Of a DNA stretch of 5,131 bases, positions 1 through 5,131 are shown piece after piece; the stretch's first letter is position 1, and every line of letters begins with the position of its first letter. This stretch comes from Clostridia bacterium. Lineage in GTDB: Bacteria; Bacillota; Clostridia; Oscillospirales; QAKW01. The notes under the pieces are model-generated. The model was given only the letters and a program-made list of their open reading frames with translations, had not been told where the DNA came from and did not search any database. Made by a program: the position numbers and the translations under genes. The stretch is taken from NCBI GenBank assembly GCA_017442025.1, contig JAFSBD010000344.1, positions 1-5,131 on the forward strand, given 5' to 3'.

Positions 1-449
1 CCCTTGCCCCAGAAGGTATAATCCTTTCCCTCGGGGAGAACCGCCTGGCCATACAGCCGATTGAGGGAAAACATCCCCGGATCCCAGCCCACCGAGATGA
101 TGCCGATCTTACCGCTCTTTTGGCAAGCCGCATCCACCCGCGCAAAATGCTCGGGGATCTTGGCGTGGGTATCAAAACTATCGATCACATTGAAATACTG
201 CGCCATTTCAGGGGTCTGCTCCGGCAGATCCTTGGCACTTCCGCCGCAAAGGATCACAACGTCGATCTGATCCTTCATCTTGGCGGCCTCATCCATTTTA
301 TAAACAGGTGCTCCGCTGGCGGTTTGGATCCCTGCGGGATCACGGCGGGTAAACACCCCTACCAGCTCCATATCCTCCGCCGCGCAAACCGCGCATTCCG
401 CGCCGCGGCCCAAGTTTCCATAGCCTGCAATTGCAACTCTGATCTTCAT
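1..449 (-). CDS. ddh: meso-diaminopimelate D-dehydrogenase, N-terminal part (cut by window edge)
   Basis: Ddh catalyses the reversible NADPH-dependent reductive amination of L-2-amino-6-oxopimelate (tetrahydrodipicolinate) to meso-diaminopimelate, a one-step shortcut in lysine and peptidoglycan precursor synthesis in the cytoplasm. I translated the minus strand from ATG at 449; 149 codons are complete and the rest lies beyond position 1 (family members are about 320-330 residues). Visible are the Rossmann nucleotide loop GYGNLGRG (residues 9-16), FTRRD (33-37), whose paired arginines suit NADP phosphate binding, CGGSAKD (68-74), Asp90 in VIDSFD, and SVGWDPGMFSLNR (119-131) with Asp123. The two aspartates correspond to active-site positions known in the Corynebacterium glutamicum enzyme. 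The sequence ends at the family's WGxG segment. The start is supported by AAGGAG 7 nt upstream. It lies 18 nt after the glycosyltransferase stop, so the two are probably co-transcribed. The family call is firm; the C-terminal dimerisation and substrate regions cannot be seen. Confidence 0.95.
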   Translation of the reverse strand, partial: MKIRVAIAGYGNLGRGAECAVCAAEDMELVGVFTRRDPAGIQTASGAPVYKMDEAAKMKDQIDVVILCGGSAKDLPEQTPEMAQYFNVIDSFDTHAKIPEHFARVDAACQKSGKIGIISVGWDPGMFSLNRLYGQAVLPEGKDYTFWGK

Positions 450-456
450 CAAAAAA

Positions 457-462
457 CTCCTT
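457..462 (-). promoter_or_regulatory. ribosome binding site of ddh
   Basis: AAGGAG on the minus strand lies 7 nt before the ATG at 449-447, inside the 18-nt gap after the glycosyltransferase stop. It fixes the ddh start and shows that ddh has its own strong initiation site although it has no visible promoter of its own. Confidence 0.85.
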
Positions 463-467
463 CTTCC

Positions 468-1595
468 TTATGCCTTTTTCATTTGCTGTTCATATAATGC
501 TTCCACCTGCGCAGTCATGGCGCGGGCGGTAAATTTTTCTGCATATTCCGCGCATGCCCCTTTGGATAGGGTTTCCATCAGCCCATCCTGCTCGATCAAT
601 CGCAAGAGGGCATCAGCCATCGCCTTGGAATCCTTTTTAGGAACAACCAGACCGTTGACCCCATCGGTAATCATATAGGGATTTCCGCCGAAATCGGTAA
701 CAACAGCGGGTTTGCCTAAACTCATGCATTCGGCCAAAGCCATGGAGGAGGCTTCCGTTCCATAAGAACAATTGAGGGCGACATCGCAAAGATTGCAATA
801 GGTTGCCACATTCTCCACAAACCCGGTGAACAGAACAACATCCTCAGCCCCGACTGCCTTGACCTTCTTTTCCAGCTCAGCGCGGTATTCCCCATCGCCC
901 ATAATAATAAAACGCACCTTCTTTTTGCCCTTGAGAGCATCCCGCACCATGCAGGCGGTATCAATGAGATAGGAATGGCCTTTATAAACCTCCAAGCGGG
1001 CGGAGATCAGCCCCACAAACTCTTCTTCCCCGATCCCCAGCGCGCGGCGCGCTTCTAAGCGTTCTTCCGCCGAAAGTTCTTTCATCGGCGCAACGCCGTT
1101 GATGATCACTTGGATCTTTTTCTCGCTGATGCCGGTATCGGTAAGGTTATCCTTCGCCGCATGGGCCACCGCAATAACAGCGGTGGAAAGGGTATTATTG
1201 ATCAGGCCATTGATCTGCTTGCCGGGAAAGCTTGTTAACCGCTTGGGCATATCGAAAACGCAATGGCGGGTATAGATGCGGCTCTTAACACCGCAAAGAA
1301 AAGCCGCCAATTTCCCCGCAAAAGAGGCATGAGTATGAACGATATCGGGTTTCTCCGCGCGGATGATCTTTTTATATTCCTTCACCGCGCCCCGCTCCAT
1401 CGAGCGGTCGTGGCCCTTTTCAGTCTGGATCACCCGATAGCCCAGTTCCTCCACCAGCGGCACCAAGGCGCTGCCGGAAGGGGCGGCAACAACAATCTCA
1501 AACCGCTTGCGATCAAAGGAGCGAAGCAACTGGAGCAAAACACGCCCTGCCCCGCCGAAGGTCGCATCGGTCATAATATGAAGAACCTTGATCAT
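468..1595 (-). CDS. GT-B fold glycosyltransferase, family 4 type, acceptor unknown
   Basis: This 375-residue protein looks like a complete retaining nucleotide-sugar glycosyltransferase with two Rossmann-like halves. The N-terminal half opens with a beta strand (VLHIMTD, 4-10) and the glycine-rich GGAGR turn (14-18), typical of the acceptor-side domain, then has KPDIVHTHAS (82-91) and RIYTRH (106-111). The C-terminal donor domain shows INGV (165-168), SARLEVYKG (198-206) with the usual basic pair Arg200/Lys205, FIIMGDGEYR (229-238), and the E-x7-E motif EASSMALAE (281-289), followed by a family-typical GGNP...DGVNGLVV stretch (303-318). No signal peptide or membrane span is evident, so it is probably cytosolic or peripherally membrane-bound, as such enzymes often are. 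The start is supported by a GAGGTGA site and a nearby promoter. It is followed 18 nt later by ddh. The donor sugar and acceptor cannot be deduced; capsule, exopolysaccharide, teichoic-acid or glycolipid synthesis are all possible. Confidence 0.9.
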   Translation of the reverse strand: MIKVLHIMTDATFGGAGRVLLQLLRSFDRKRFEIVVAAPSGSALVPLVEELGYRVIQTEKGHDRSMERGAVKEYKKIIRAEKPDIVHTHASFAGKLAAFLCGVKSRIYTRHCVFDMPKRLTSFPGKQINGLINNTLSTAVIAVAHAAKDNLTDTGISEKKIQVIINGVAPMKELSAEERLEARRALGIGEEEFVGLISARLEVYKGHSYLIDTACMVRDALKGKKKVRFIIMGDGEYRAELEKKVKAVGAEDVVLFTGFVENVATYCNLCDVALNCSYGTEASSMALAECMSLGKPAVVTDFGGNPYMITDGVNGLVVPKKDSKAMADALLRLIEQDGLMETLSKGACAEYAEKFTARAMTAQVEALYEQQMKKA

Positions 1596-1599
1596 AAAA

Positions 1600-1610
1600 T
1601 CACCTCACCT
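1600..1610 (-). promoter_or_regulatory. ribosome binding site of the glycosyltransferase (doubled AGGTG)
   Basis: The minus strand reads AGGTGAGGTGA, two tandem AGGTG units, ending 4 nt before the ATG at 1595-1593. The distal unit has the more usual spacing (9 nt) and the proximal one is close. Either could pair with the 16S tail, and together they support this start codon. Confidence 0.7.
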
Positions 1611-1614
1611 ATCT

Positions 1615-1642
1615 ATTATATCATAATGCCACCCAAAGTAAA
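1615..1642 (-). promoter_or_regulatory. sigma-A-type promoter of the glycosyltransferase-ddh unit
   Basis: A perfect TATAAT (1620-1615, minus strand) is preceded directly by TGA, giving an extended -10 motif. TTTACT (1642-1637, 4 of 6 matches to TTGACA) lies 16 nt further upstream. A start about 7 nt below the -10 would leave a leader of only some 13 nt carrying the ribosome binding site. The -35 hexamer lies in the U-rich tail of the cysK terminator. This is pattern matching only; no start site has been mapped. Confidence 0.7.
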
Positions 1643-1670
1643 GAAAAAAACTCCCTTATCGGGAGTTTTT
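1640..1670 (-). terminator. rho-independent terminator of cysK
   Basis: The minus strand forms a perfect 10-bp stem, AAAAACTCCC pairing with GGGAGTTTTT (1670-1661 with 1655-1646), around a 5-nt GATAA loop. A T-run interrupted by one C follows, to about 1640. It begins 2 nt after the cysK TAA. The A-tract on the other side also makes it plausible in the plus direction, but no plus-strand gene is there to end. Confidence 0.88.
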
Positions 1671-1672
1671 CT

Positions 1673-2596
1673 TTAAAATAAGTCGGTTGAAAGATACCGA
1701 TCGCCGGTATCGGGCAGGAGGGCAACAATGGTTTTCCCCGCATTCTCTTCCCTCTTTGCCAGATCGATGGCCGCCGCCAACGCCGCGCCGGAGGAAATGC
1801 CCACCAAAAGCCCTTCCTTCCGCCCCATCATGCGGGCGGCCTCATAGGCCTGCGCGGCGGTGATGGGCAAGATGGCATCATAAACGCTTTGATCCAGCAC
1901 CTTGGGGATAAATCCTGCGCCGATCCCTTGGAGCTTATGCGCCCCCGCCTGCCCGCCGGAGAGCACCGCCGAATCGGAGGGCTCCACGCCGATGATTTGG
2001 ATATGGGGAATCTTCTCCTTAAGATATTTCCCCGTTCCCGAAATGGTTCCGCCGGTGCCGATGCCCGCAACAAAAAGATCCACCTTCCCGCCCGTATCCC
2101 GCAGGATCTCGGGGCCAGTGGTGGCATAATGGGCGGCAGGATTGGCCGGGTTTTCAAACTGCCCTGCGATCATCCCGCCGGGAATTTCGCGCGCAAGTTC
2201 CTCGGCTTTTGCAATAGCGCCCTTCATCCCCAGCGCACCGGGGGTCAGCACCAATTCCGCTCCAAAGGCAGTCATCAGCTTTTGCCGCTCCACCGACATA
2301 CTATCGGGCATAACGATCACCGCCCGATACCCCTTGGCCGCCGCCACCGCCGCAAGGCCGATGCCGGTATTGCCGCTGGTAGGCTCTATGATCACAGACC
2401 CTTCTTGGAGACTGCCGCTCTGCTCGGCCTCGGTGATCATCGCCAAGGCCACCCGATCCTTCACCGAACCTGCCGGATTGAAGCATTCCAGCTTGGCCAG
2501 AACGGTCGCTTTGAGATTATATTCTTTTTTGATATTATTCAGTTCCAAAAGCGGAGTATTGCCGATCAACTGATCGACCGATTGATAAATAGCCAT
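1673..2596 (-). CDS. cysK: cysteine synthase A (O-acetylserine sulfhydrylase)
   Basis: CysK is a cytosolic PLP enzyme that replaces the acetate of O-acetyl-L-serine with sulfide to give L-cysteine, the last step of sulfur assimilation. The 307-residue length is normal for the family. Markers in order: IGNTPLLEL (11-19), the PLP lysine in AGSVKDR (Lys46), the substrate-binding loop PTSGNTG (72-78), [12 protein letters not shown] (146-157), the phosphate-gripping GTGGT (180-184), IGVEPSDS (202-209), GAGFIP (226-231), ISSGAAL (267-273) around the serine that contacts the PLP pyridine nitrogen, and the C-terminal [12 protein letters not shown] (293-304). No haem-binding N-terminal or CBS regulatory domain is present, which argues against cystathionine beta-synthase. 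The start at 2596 fits the family N terminus and an AAAGGAG site. The gene stands alone between its own promoter and terminator. CysK and CysM are hard to separate by motif; overall similarity favours CysK. Confidence 0.95.
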   Translation of the reverse strand: MAIYQSVDQLIGNTPLLELNNIKKEYNLKATVLAKLECFNPAGSVKDRVALAMITEAEQSGSLQEGSVIIEPTSGNTGIGLAAVAAAKGYRAVIVMPDSMSVERQKLMTAFGAELVLTPGALGMKGAIAKAEELAREIPGGMIAGQFENPANPAAHYATTGPEILRDTGGKVDLFVAGIGTGGTISGTGKYLKEKIPHIQIIGVEPSDSAVLSGGQAGAHKLQGIGAGFIPKVLDQSVYDAILPITAAQAYEAARMMGRKEGLLVGISSGAALAAAIDLAKREENAGKTIVALLPDTGDRYLSTDLF

Positions 2597-2600
2597 TGCA

Positions 2601-2613
2601 TCCTTCTCCTTTT
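2601..2613 (-). promoter_or_regulatory. ribosome binding site of cysK
   Basis: AAAGGAG (2613-2607, minus strand) lies 10 nt before the ATG, and a second weaker AAGGA (2605-2601) lies 4 nt before it. Both support initiation at 2596. The distal motif sits almost at the predicted 5' end of the message. Confidence 0.7.
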
Positions 2614-2618
2614 TAAAA

Positions 2619-2647
2619 ATAGTAGCATCCCCGCCCTAAACTGTCAA
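2619..2647 (-). promoter_or_regulatory. sigma-A-type promoter of cysK
   Basis: The minus strand carries a perfect TTGACA (2647-2642), a 17-nt spacer and TACTAT (2624-2619, 4 of 6 matches to TATAAT). TGC directly before the -10 supplies the extended TGn element. Transcription would start near 2612, giving a leader of about 16 nt. That leaves no space for a T-box or other riboswitch. Confidence 0.75.
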
Positions 2648-2650
2648 TCC

Positions 2651-2680
2651 ATTTTTGCAACAACCTATATTTGGATATTT
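2651..2680 (-). promoter_or_regulatory. AT-rich repeat-bearing region upstream of the cysK promoter; possible UP element or operator
   Basis: Directly upstream of the cysK -35 the minus strand shows two tandem octamers, AAATATCC and AAATATAG (2680-2665). They are followed by GTTGCAAAAAT (2661-2651), which ends 3 nt before the -35. The A-tracts could act as an UP element, or the repeats could bind a regulator of sulfur metabolism. I cannot match them to a known operator, so this is only a candidate site. Confidence 0.3.
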
Positions 2681-2722
2681 AAAAAATAAACGCACGAAGC
2701 AGGATTTTTGCAACGTGCGTTT
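2681..2722 (-). terminator. rho-independent terminator of the arg operon, after argF
   Basis: The minus strand folds with a 9-bp outer stem, AAAACGCACG-type arm 2722-2714 pairing with 2696-2688 (core CGCACG/CGTGCG). A 2x2 A/A internal loop and a short TGC/GCA inner stem with a small loop follow. Downstream is TTTATTTTTT (2690-2681). It starts 7 nt after the argF TAA and should separate the arg operon from cysK. Confidence 0.85.
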
Positions 2723-2729
2723 TATTCTT

Positions 2730-3713
2730 TTATAAAGTGGAAAGCATAACAGCCTTGATGGTGTGCATCCGATTTTCCGCCTCATCAAAAACAATGGATT
2801 GCTCGCTTTCAAAGACTTCATCGGTAACCTCCATCTCGGAGATGCCGAATTTTTCGCTGATCTCTTTGCCAACGGTGGTTTTGAGATCATGGAAGGCGGG
2901 CAGGCAATGCATAAAGACTGCCTTTTCCCCTGCGATGGCCATCAGTTCACTATTGACCTGATAGGGAGAAAGAGCCTTGATCCGCTCTTCCCAAACCTCG
3001 GCAGGCTCGCCCATCGAGACCCAAACATCGGTATAAAGCACATCCGCGCCCTGCACCGCTACTTTAGGATCTTCTTCAAATTCCAGGATCGCGCCGGTCT
3101 CAGCGGCCACCTTTTGACATTCTTCGATCAATTTCGCATCGGGCCAATAGGCCTTCGGCGCGGCGGCAACAAAATGCAAGCCCATCTTGGCCGCACCGAC
3201 CATCAGGGAATTGCCCATATTATAGCGGGCGTCGCCCAGATAGACCAGCTTGATGCCCTTCAGCTTACCGAAATGCTCTTGGATGGTGAGGAAATCCGCC
3301 AAAATCTGAGTGGGATGAAATTCATTGGTCAGACCATTCCAAACAGGCACGCCTGCATGGGCGGCCAGCTCTTCCACGATCTCCTGCCCGAAACCGCGAT
3401 ATTCAATACCATCGTAGATACGGCCCAATACCCTTGCGGTATCGGCAATGCTCTCTTTTTTGCCGATCTGGGAGCCGGAAGGATCCAGATAGGTAACCCC
3501 CATCCCCAGATCATAGGCCGCAACCTCAAAGCTGCAGCGGGTGCGGGTGCTGGTCTTTTCAAAGATCAGCGCAATATTCTTCCCTTCGCAAAGCTTATGG
3601 GGGATCCCCTGCTTTTTCTTGGCCTTCAGCTCCGCCGAAAGGTTCAGCAGGTATTCCATCTCTGCGGGGGTATAGTCCAAAAGCTTTAAAAAATGACGTC
3701 CTTTTAAATTCAT
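2730..3713 (-). CDS. argF: ornithine carbamoyltransferase
   Basis: OTC transfers the carbamoyl group of carbamoyl phosphate to ornithine, giving citrulline, the sixth step of arginine synthesis in the cytoplasm. The protein is complete at 327 residues. It has the carbamoyl-phosphate motif STRTR (55-59), a second phosphate/carbamoyl motif HPTQ (133-136), VSMGE (232-236) of the ornithine-binding loop, and HCLPAFHD (269-276) with the catalytic cysteine Cys270. The stretches [20 protein letters not shown] (79-98) and [20 protein letters not shown] (300-319) resemble the Escherichia coli ArgI and catabolic ArcB subgroup. Placement 3 nt after argD, with argB before it, argues for the anabolic role, and no arcA or arcC is visible. 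The start is supported by AAAAGGAG 8 nt upstream, inside the end of argD, so translation is probably coupled. A catabolic or dual role cannot be excluded from sequence alone. Confidence 0.94.
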   Translation of the reverse strand: MNLKGRHFLKLLDYTPAEMEYLLNLSAELKAKKKQGIPHKLCEGKNIALIFEKTSTRTRCSFEVAAYDLGMGVTYLDPSGSQIGKKESIADTARVLGRIYDGIEYRGFGQEIVEELAAHAGVPVWNGLTNEFHPTQILADFLTIQEHFGKLKGIKLVYLGDARYNMGNSLMVGAAKMGLHFVAAAPKAYWPDAKLIEECQKVAAETGAILEFEEDPKVAVQGADVLYTDVWVSMGEPAEVWEERIKALSPYQVNSELMAIAGEKAVFMHCLPAFHDLKTTVGKEISEKFGISEMEVTDEVFESEQSIVFDEAENRMHTIKAVMLSTL

Positions 3714-3716
3714 CGT

Positions 3717-4883
3717 TTATTCTCCTTTTGCGGCCTGCAGGATCGCATCTGCCGCTTTTTCCAGCAGATCCATCGGAATATTAAGGGGCGGGAGCAAACG
3801 CACCTTCTCTTTGGCTTTGAGCACCAAAACGCCCAATTCGCGGCAACGGTCCACGATCTCACCGGCGGGACGCTCGGTTTCCAGCCCCAGCATCAGACCC
3901 ATTCCGCTGACGCTTCGGATGCCCTCTGCATCTTTAAATCGCTCCATCAGATAAGCGGATTTTTCTTTTACTTCGCTAAGCATTTGATCATCGATGCGGG
4001 ATAAGATATGCACCGCCCCTGCCGCGGCAATGGGATTGCCGCCGAAGGTGGAGCCATGGGAGCCGGGGGTCAGAACCTCTTCCACCCGCTCGCCCAGAAG
4101 ACATGCGCCAATGGGCAGTCCGCCGCCCAAGCCTTTGGCGGTGGTAACCAGATCGGGGTTAAGGCCGAAATTCATATAGCCATAGAGCATCCCTGTTCGC
4201 CCGTTGCCGGTCTGCACCTCATCCACGATCAGCAGGATATCCTGCTCCTTGGCGATTCTCTGCAGGCCTTGGCAAAACTCTGCGGTCAGCGGAAGAACGC
4301 CTCCTTCGCCCTGCACCGTTTCGATCATGATCGCGGCGATCTTTTGCTCCTTGCAAAGGGTTTTTACTGCCTCCAGATCGTTGGCGGGCGCATAGGAAAA
4401 GCCCGGCATCAAAGGCAGGAAATCCCGATGGAAGACCTCTTGGCCGGTGGCCGCAAGGGTAGCCAAGGTGCGGCCATGGAAACTATTCTCCAAAGTAATG
4501 ATCGTATAATAATCTGCGCCCTTTTTCTCCGCCGCATATTTGCGGGCGACCTTGATGGCGCATTCATTGGCCTCGGCGCCGCTATTGCCGAAAAAGACCT
4601 TTTTCATGCCGGTCCGCTTGCAAAGCTGCTCGGCAAGCTCGGCCTGGGGCGCGGTATAAAAAAGATTGGAGGTATGCTGAACCCGATGAAGCTGCTGCTC
4701 CACCGCCGCGATCCAGCCCGCATCGCAGCTGCCCAGAGCGCTTACCGCAATGCCGCTCCCCATATCGATATATTCTTTTCCTTCATCATCCCAAAGGAGA
4801 GACCCTTCCCCCTTCACGATCTCCAAGGGAAACCGCGCATAGGTATGGGCCACATATTGGGAATCCTTTTCTTTTATATTCAT
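3717..4883 (-). CDS. argD: acetylornithine aminotransferase (class III PLP aminotransferase)
   Basis: ArgD moves an amino group from glutamate to N-acetylglutamate semialdehyde, producing N-acetylornithine; in some bacteria it also serves as N-succinyl-L,L-diaminopimelate aminotransferase. The 388-residue length is usual. Class III markers are in order: NSGAEANE (100-107), where the backbone grips the PLP phosphate; SFHGRT (134-139); IETVQGEGG (187-195); the PLP-ring aspartate in [13 protein letters not shown] (219-231, Asp221); the Schiff-base lysine in [14 protein letters not shown] (247-260, Lys250); HGSTFGGNP (276-284); and VRLLPPLNI (361-369). Ornithine, GABA and DAPA aminotransferases share this fold, but the neighbours argB and argF settle the choice. 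The ATG overlaps the argB stop as ATGA. Only a weak GAGAG lies upstream, so re-initiation by ribosomes leaving argB is likely. Because Ddh makes DAP directly in this organism, a second role in DAP synthesis is less needed; that is an inference. Confidence 0.95.
   Translation of the reverse strand: MNIKEKDSQYVAHTYARFPLEIVKGEGSLLWDDEGKEYIDMGSGIAVSALGSCDAGWIAAVEQQLHRVQHTSNLFYTAPQAELAEQLCKRTGMKKVFFGNSGAEANECAIKVARKYAAEKKGADYYTIITLENSFHGRTLATLAATGQEVFHRDFLPLMPGFSYAPANDLEAVKTLCKEQKIAAIMIETVQGEGGVLPLTAEFCQGLQRIAKEQDILLIVDEVQTGNGRTGMLYGYMNFGLNPDLVTTAKGLGGGLPIGACLLGERVEEVLTPGSHGSTFGGNPIAAAGAVHILSRIDDQMLSEVKEKSAYLMERFKDAEGIRSVSGMGLMLGLETERPAGEIVDRCRELGVLVLKAKEKVRLLPPLNIPMDLLEKAADAILQAAKGE
3722..3729 (-). 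promoter_or_regulatory. ribosome binding site of argF, within the 3' end of argD
   Basis: AAAAGGAG on the minus strand overlaps the last codons of argD and lies 8 nt before the argF ATG at 3713. Ribosomes finishing argD pass directly over it, consistent with coupled translation. Confidence 0.8.
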
Positions 4884-5131
4884 GCTTTCTTTTCTCTCAC
4901 TACCATTGTACCCGCACCTTCATCGGTGAGGGTTTCGATCAGAATGGAATGGGGCACCCGCCCGTCCATGATAATCACCTTACGCACCCCGCGGTTGATG
5001 GCATCGATGCAGCATTCCACCTTGGGGATCATGCCGCCGGAAATAATGCCGGTTTCAAAGAGTTGCTTGGCGTCCTTGATATCCAGCTCGGGGATCAAAG
5101 AGGATGGATCGTTCTGATCCCGCAGAATACC
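4880..5131 (-). CDS. argB: acetylglutamate kinase, C-terminal part (cut by window edge)
   Basis: NAG kinase phosphorylates N-acetylglutamate with ATP at the second, often arginine-controlled, step of arginine synthesis. Only the last 83 codons are present; the family is roughly 260-300 residues, so the start lies beyond 5131. The reading frame is open to the window edge and begins GILRD, a conserved NAGK segment. It continues with SGGMIPKV, which holds the conserved glycines and the lysine used in phosphoryl transfer, then [23 protein letters not shown], the typical C-terminal signature of the amino-acid kinase fold. The TGA stop shares ATGA with the start of argD. The N-terminal helix that distinguishes arginine-inhibited from uninhibited enzymes is outside the window, so feedback control cannot be judged. 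Confidence 0.95.
   Translation of the reverse strand, partial: GILRDQNDPSSLIPELDIKDAKQLFETGIISGGMIPKVECCIDAINRGVRKVIIMDGRVPHSILIETLTDEGAGTMVVREKKA

Noticed and set aside
1263..1676. Plus-strand open frame opposite the glycosyltransferase start and running through the terminator
   Set aside because: It crosses a promoter and a terminator hairpin of the minus-strand genes and has no family features.
1673..2596. Cystathionine beta-synthase or threonine synthase instead of CysK
   Set aside because: There is no haem or CBS domain, and the length and the PTSGNTG, GTGGT and DTGDRYLST signatures fit cysteine synthase.
1889..2689. Plus-strand open frame of 266 codons opposite cysK, running into the cysK promoter
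   Set aside because: It is an antisense shadow rich in His, Arg and Gly, as expected from complementing a Gly/Ala-rich gene; no domain is recognisable.
2597..2729. T-box, SAM riboswitch or small RNA in the argF-cysK gap
   Set aside because: The only strong fold is the argF terminator; the predicted cysK start lies downstream of the rest, and no T-box sequence or specifier stem was seen.
2763..3689. Plus-strand open frame of 308 codons opposite argF
   Set aside because: It is codon-aligned antisense to argF, and its composition mirrors the complement of argF with no family signature.
4880..5098. A short stand-alone gene starting at a TTG at 5098
   Set aside because: The same frame stays open to 5131 and the extra residues (GILRD and following) match NAG kinase, so 5098 is an internal Leu codon of argB, not a start.
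4008..5117. Plus-strand open frame of 369 codons opposite argD and argB
   Set aside because: It lies wholly opposite two well-supported genes, has no recognisable motif or convincing ribosome binding site, and is explained by rare TTA/CTA/TCA codon use in argD.
1..5131. Mobile element, CRISPR array, tRNA or a novel defence or secretion system
   Set aside because: No long inverted or regularly spaced repeats, no transposase or integrase, no cloverleaf-like sequence and no unfamiliar gene cluster were seen; every gene belongs to a known metabolic or glycosyltransferase family.

Overview
The window holds six protein-coding genes, all on the minus strand. They form an ordinary amino-acid biosynthesis neighbourhood, not an exotic system. 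Read in the direction of transcription (high to low coordinates) they are: the 3' end of argB (N-acetylglutamate kinase), argD (acetylornithine aminotransferase), argF (ornithine carbamoyltransferase), cysK (O-acetylserine sulfhydrylase), a family-4-type (GT-B) glycosyltransferase, and the first 149 codons of ddh (meso-diaminopimelate dehydrogenase). Both outer genes are cut by the window edges. I saw no tRNA, rRNA, CRISPR array, insertion sequence or riboswitch, and no gene on the plus strand.

The organism is probably a member of the Firmicutes, most likely a moderately GC-rich Clostridia lineage. Supporting this are strong AGGAG-type ribosome binding sites, sigma-A-like promoters with extended -10 (TGn) motifs, compact rho-independent terminators, an argB-argD-argF order, and a Ddh-type lysine/DAP pathway. 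I cannot name a genus or species from the sequence alone.

Transcription appears to fall into three units. (1) 5131-2681: argB-argD-argF. argB and argD overlap by ATGA, argD and argF are 3 nt apart, and a hairpin terminator follows argF. (2) 2647-1640: cysK alone, with its own promoter (TTGACA, 17 nt, TGCTACTAT) and a terminator starting 2 nt after its stop codon. (3) 1642 to beyond position 1: the glycosyltransferase and ddh, 18 nt apart, behind a promoter with a perfect TATAAT whose -35 hexamer lies in the U-tract region of the cysK terminator.

Functionally, argB, argD and argF supply three steps from N-acetylglutamate to citrulline. CysK makes cysteine from O-acetylserine and sulfide. Ddh makes meso-diaminopimelate for lysine and peptidoglycan in one reductive amination step. 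The glycosyltransferase has no assignable substrate; its co-transcription with ddh hints at, but does not prove, a cell-envelope role. The points most worth checking are the terminator/promoter overlap, the very short predicted cysK leader, the ArgI/ArcB-like subtype of the carbamoyltransferase, and the glycosyltransferase-ddh pairing.
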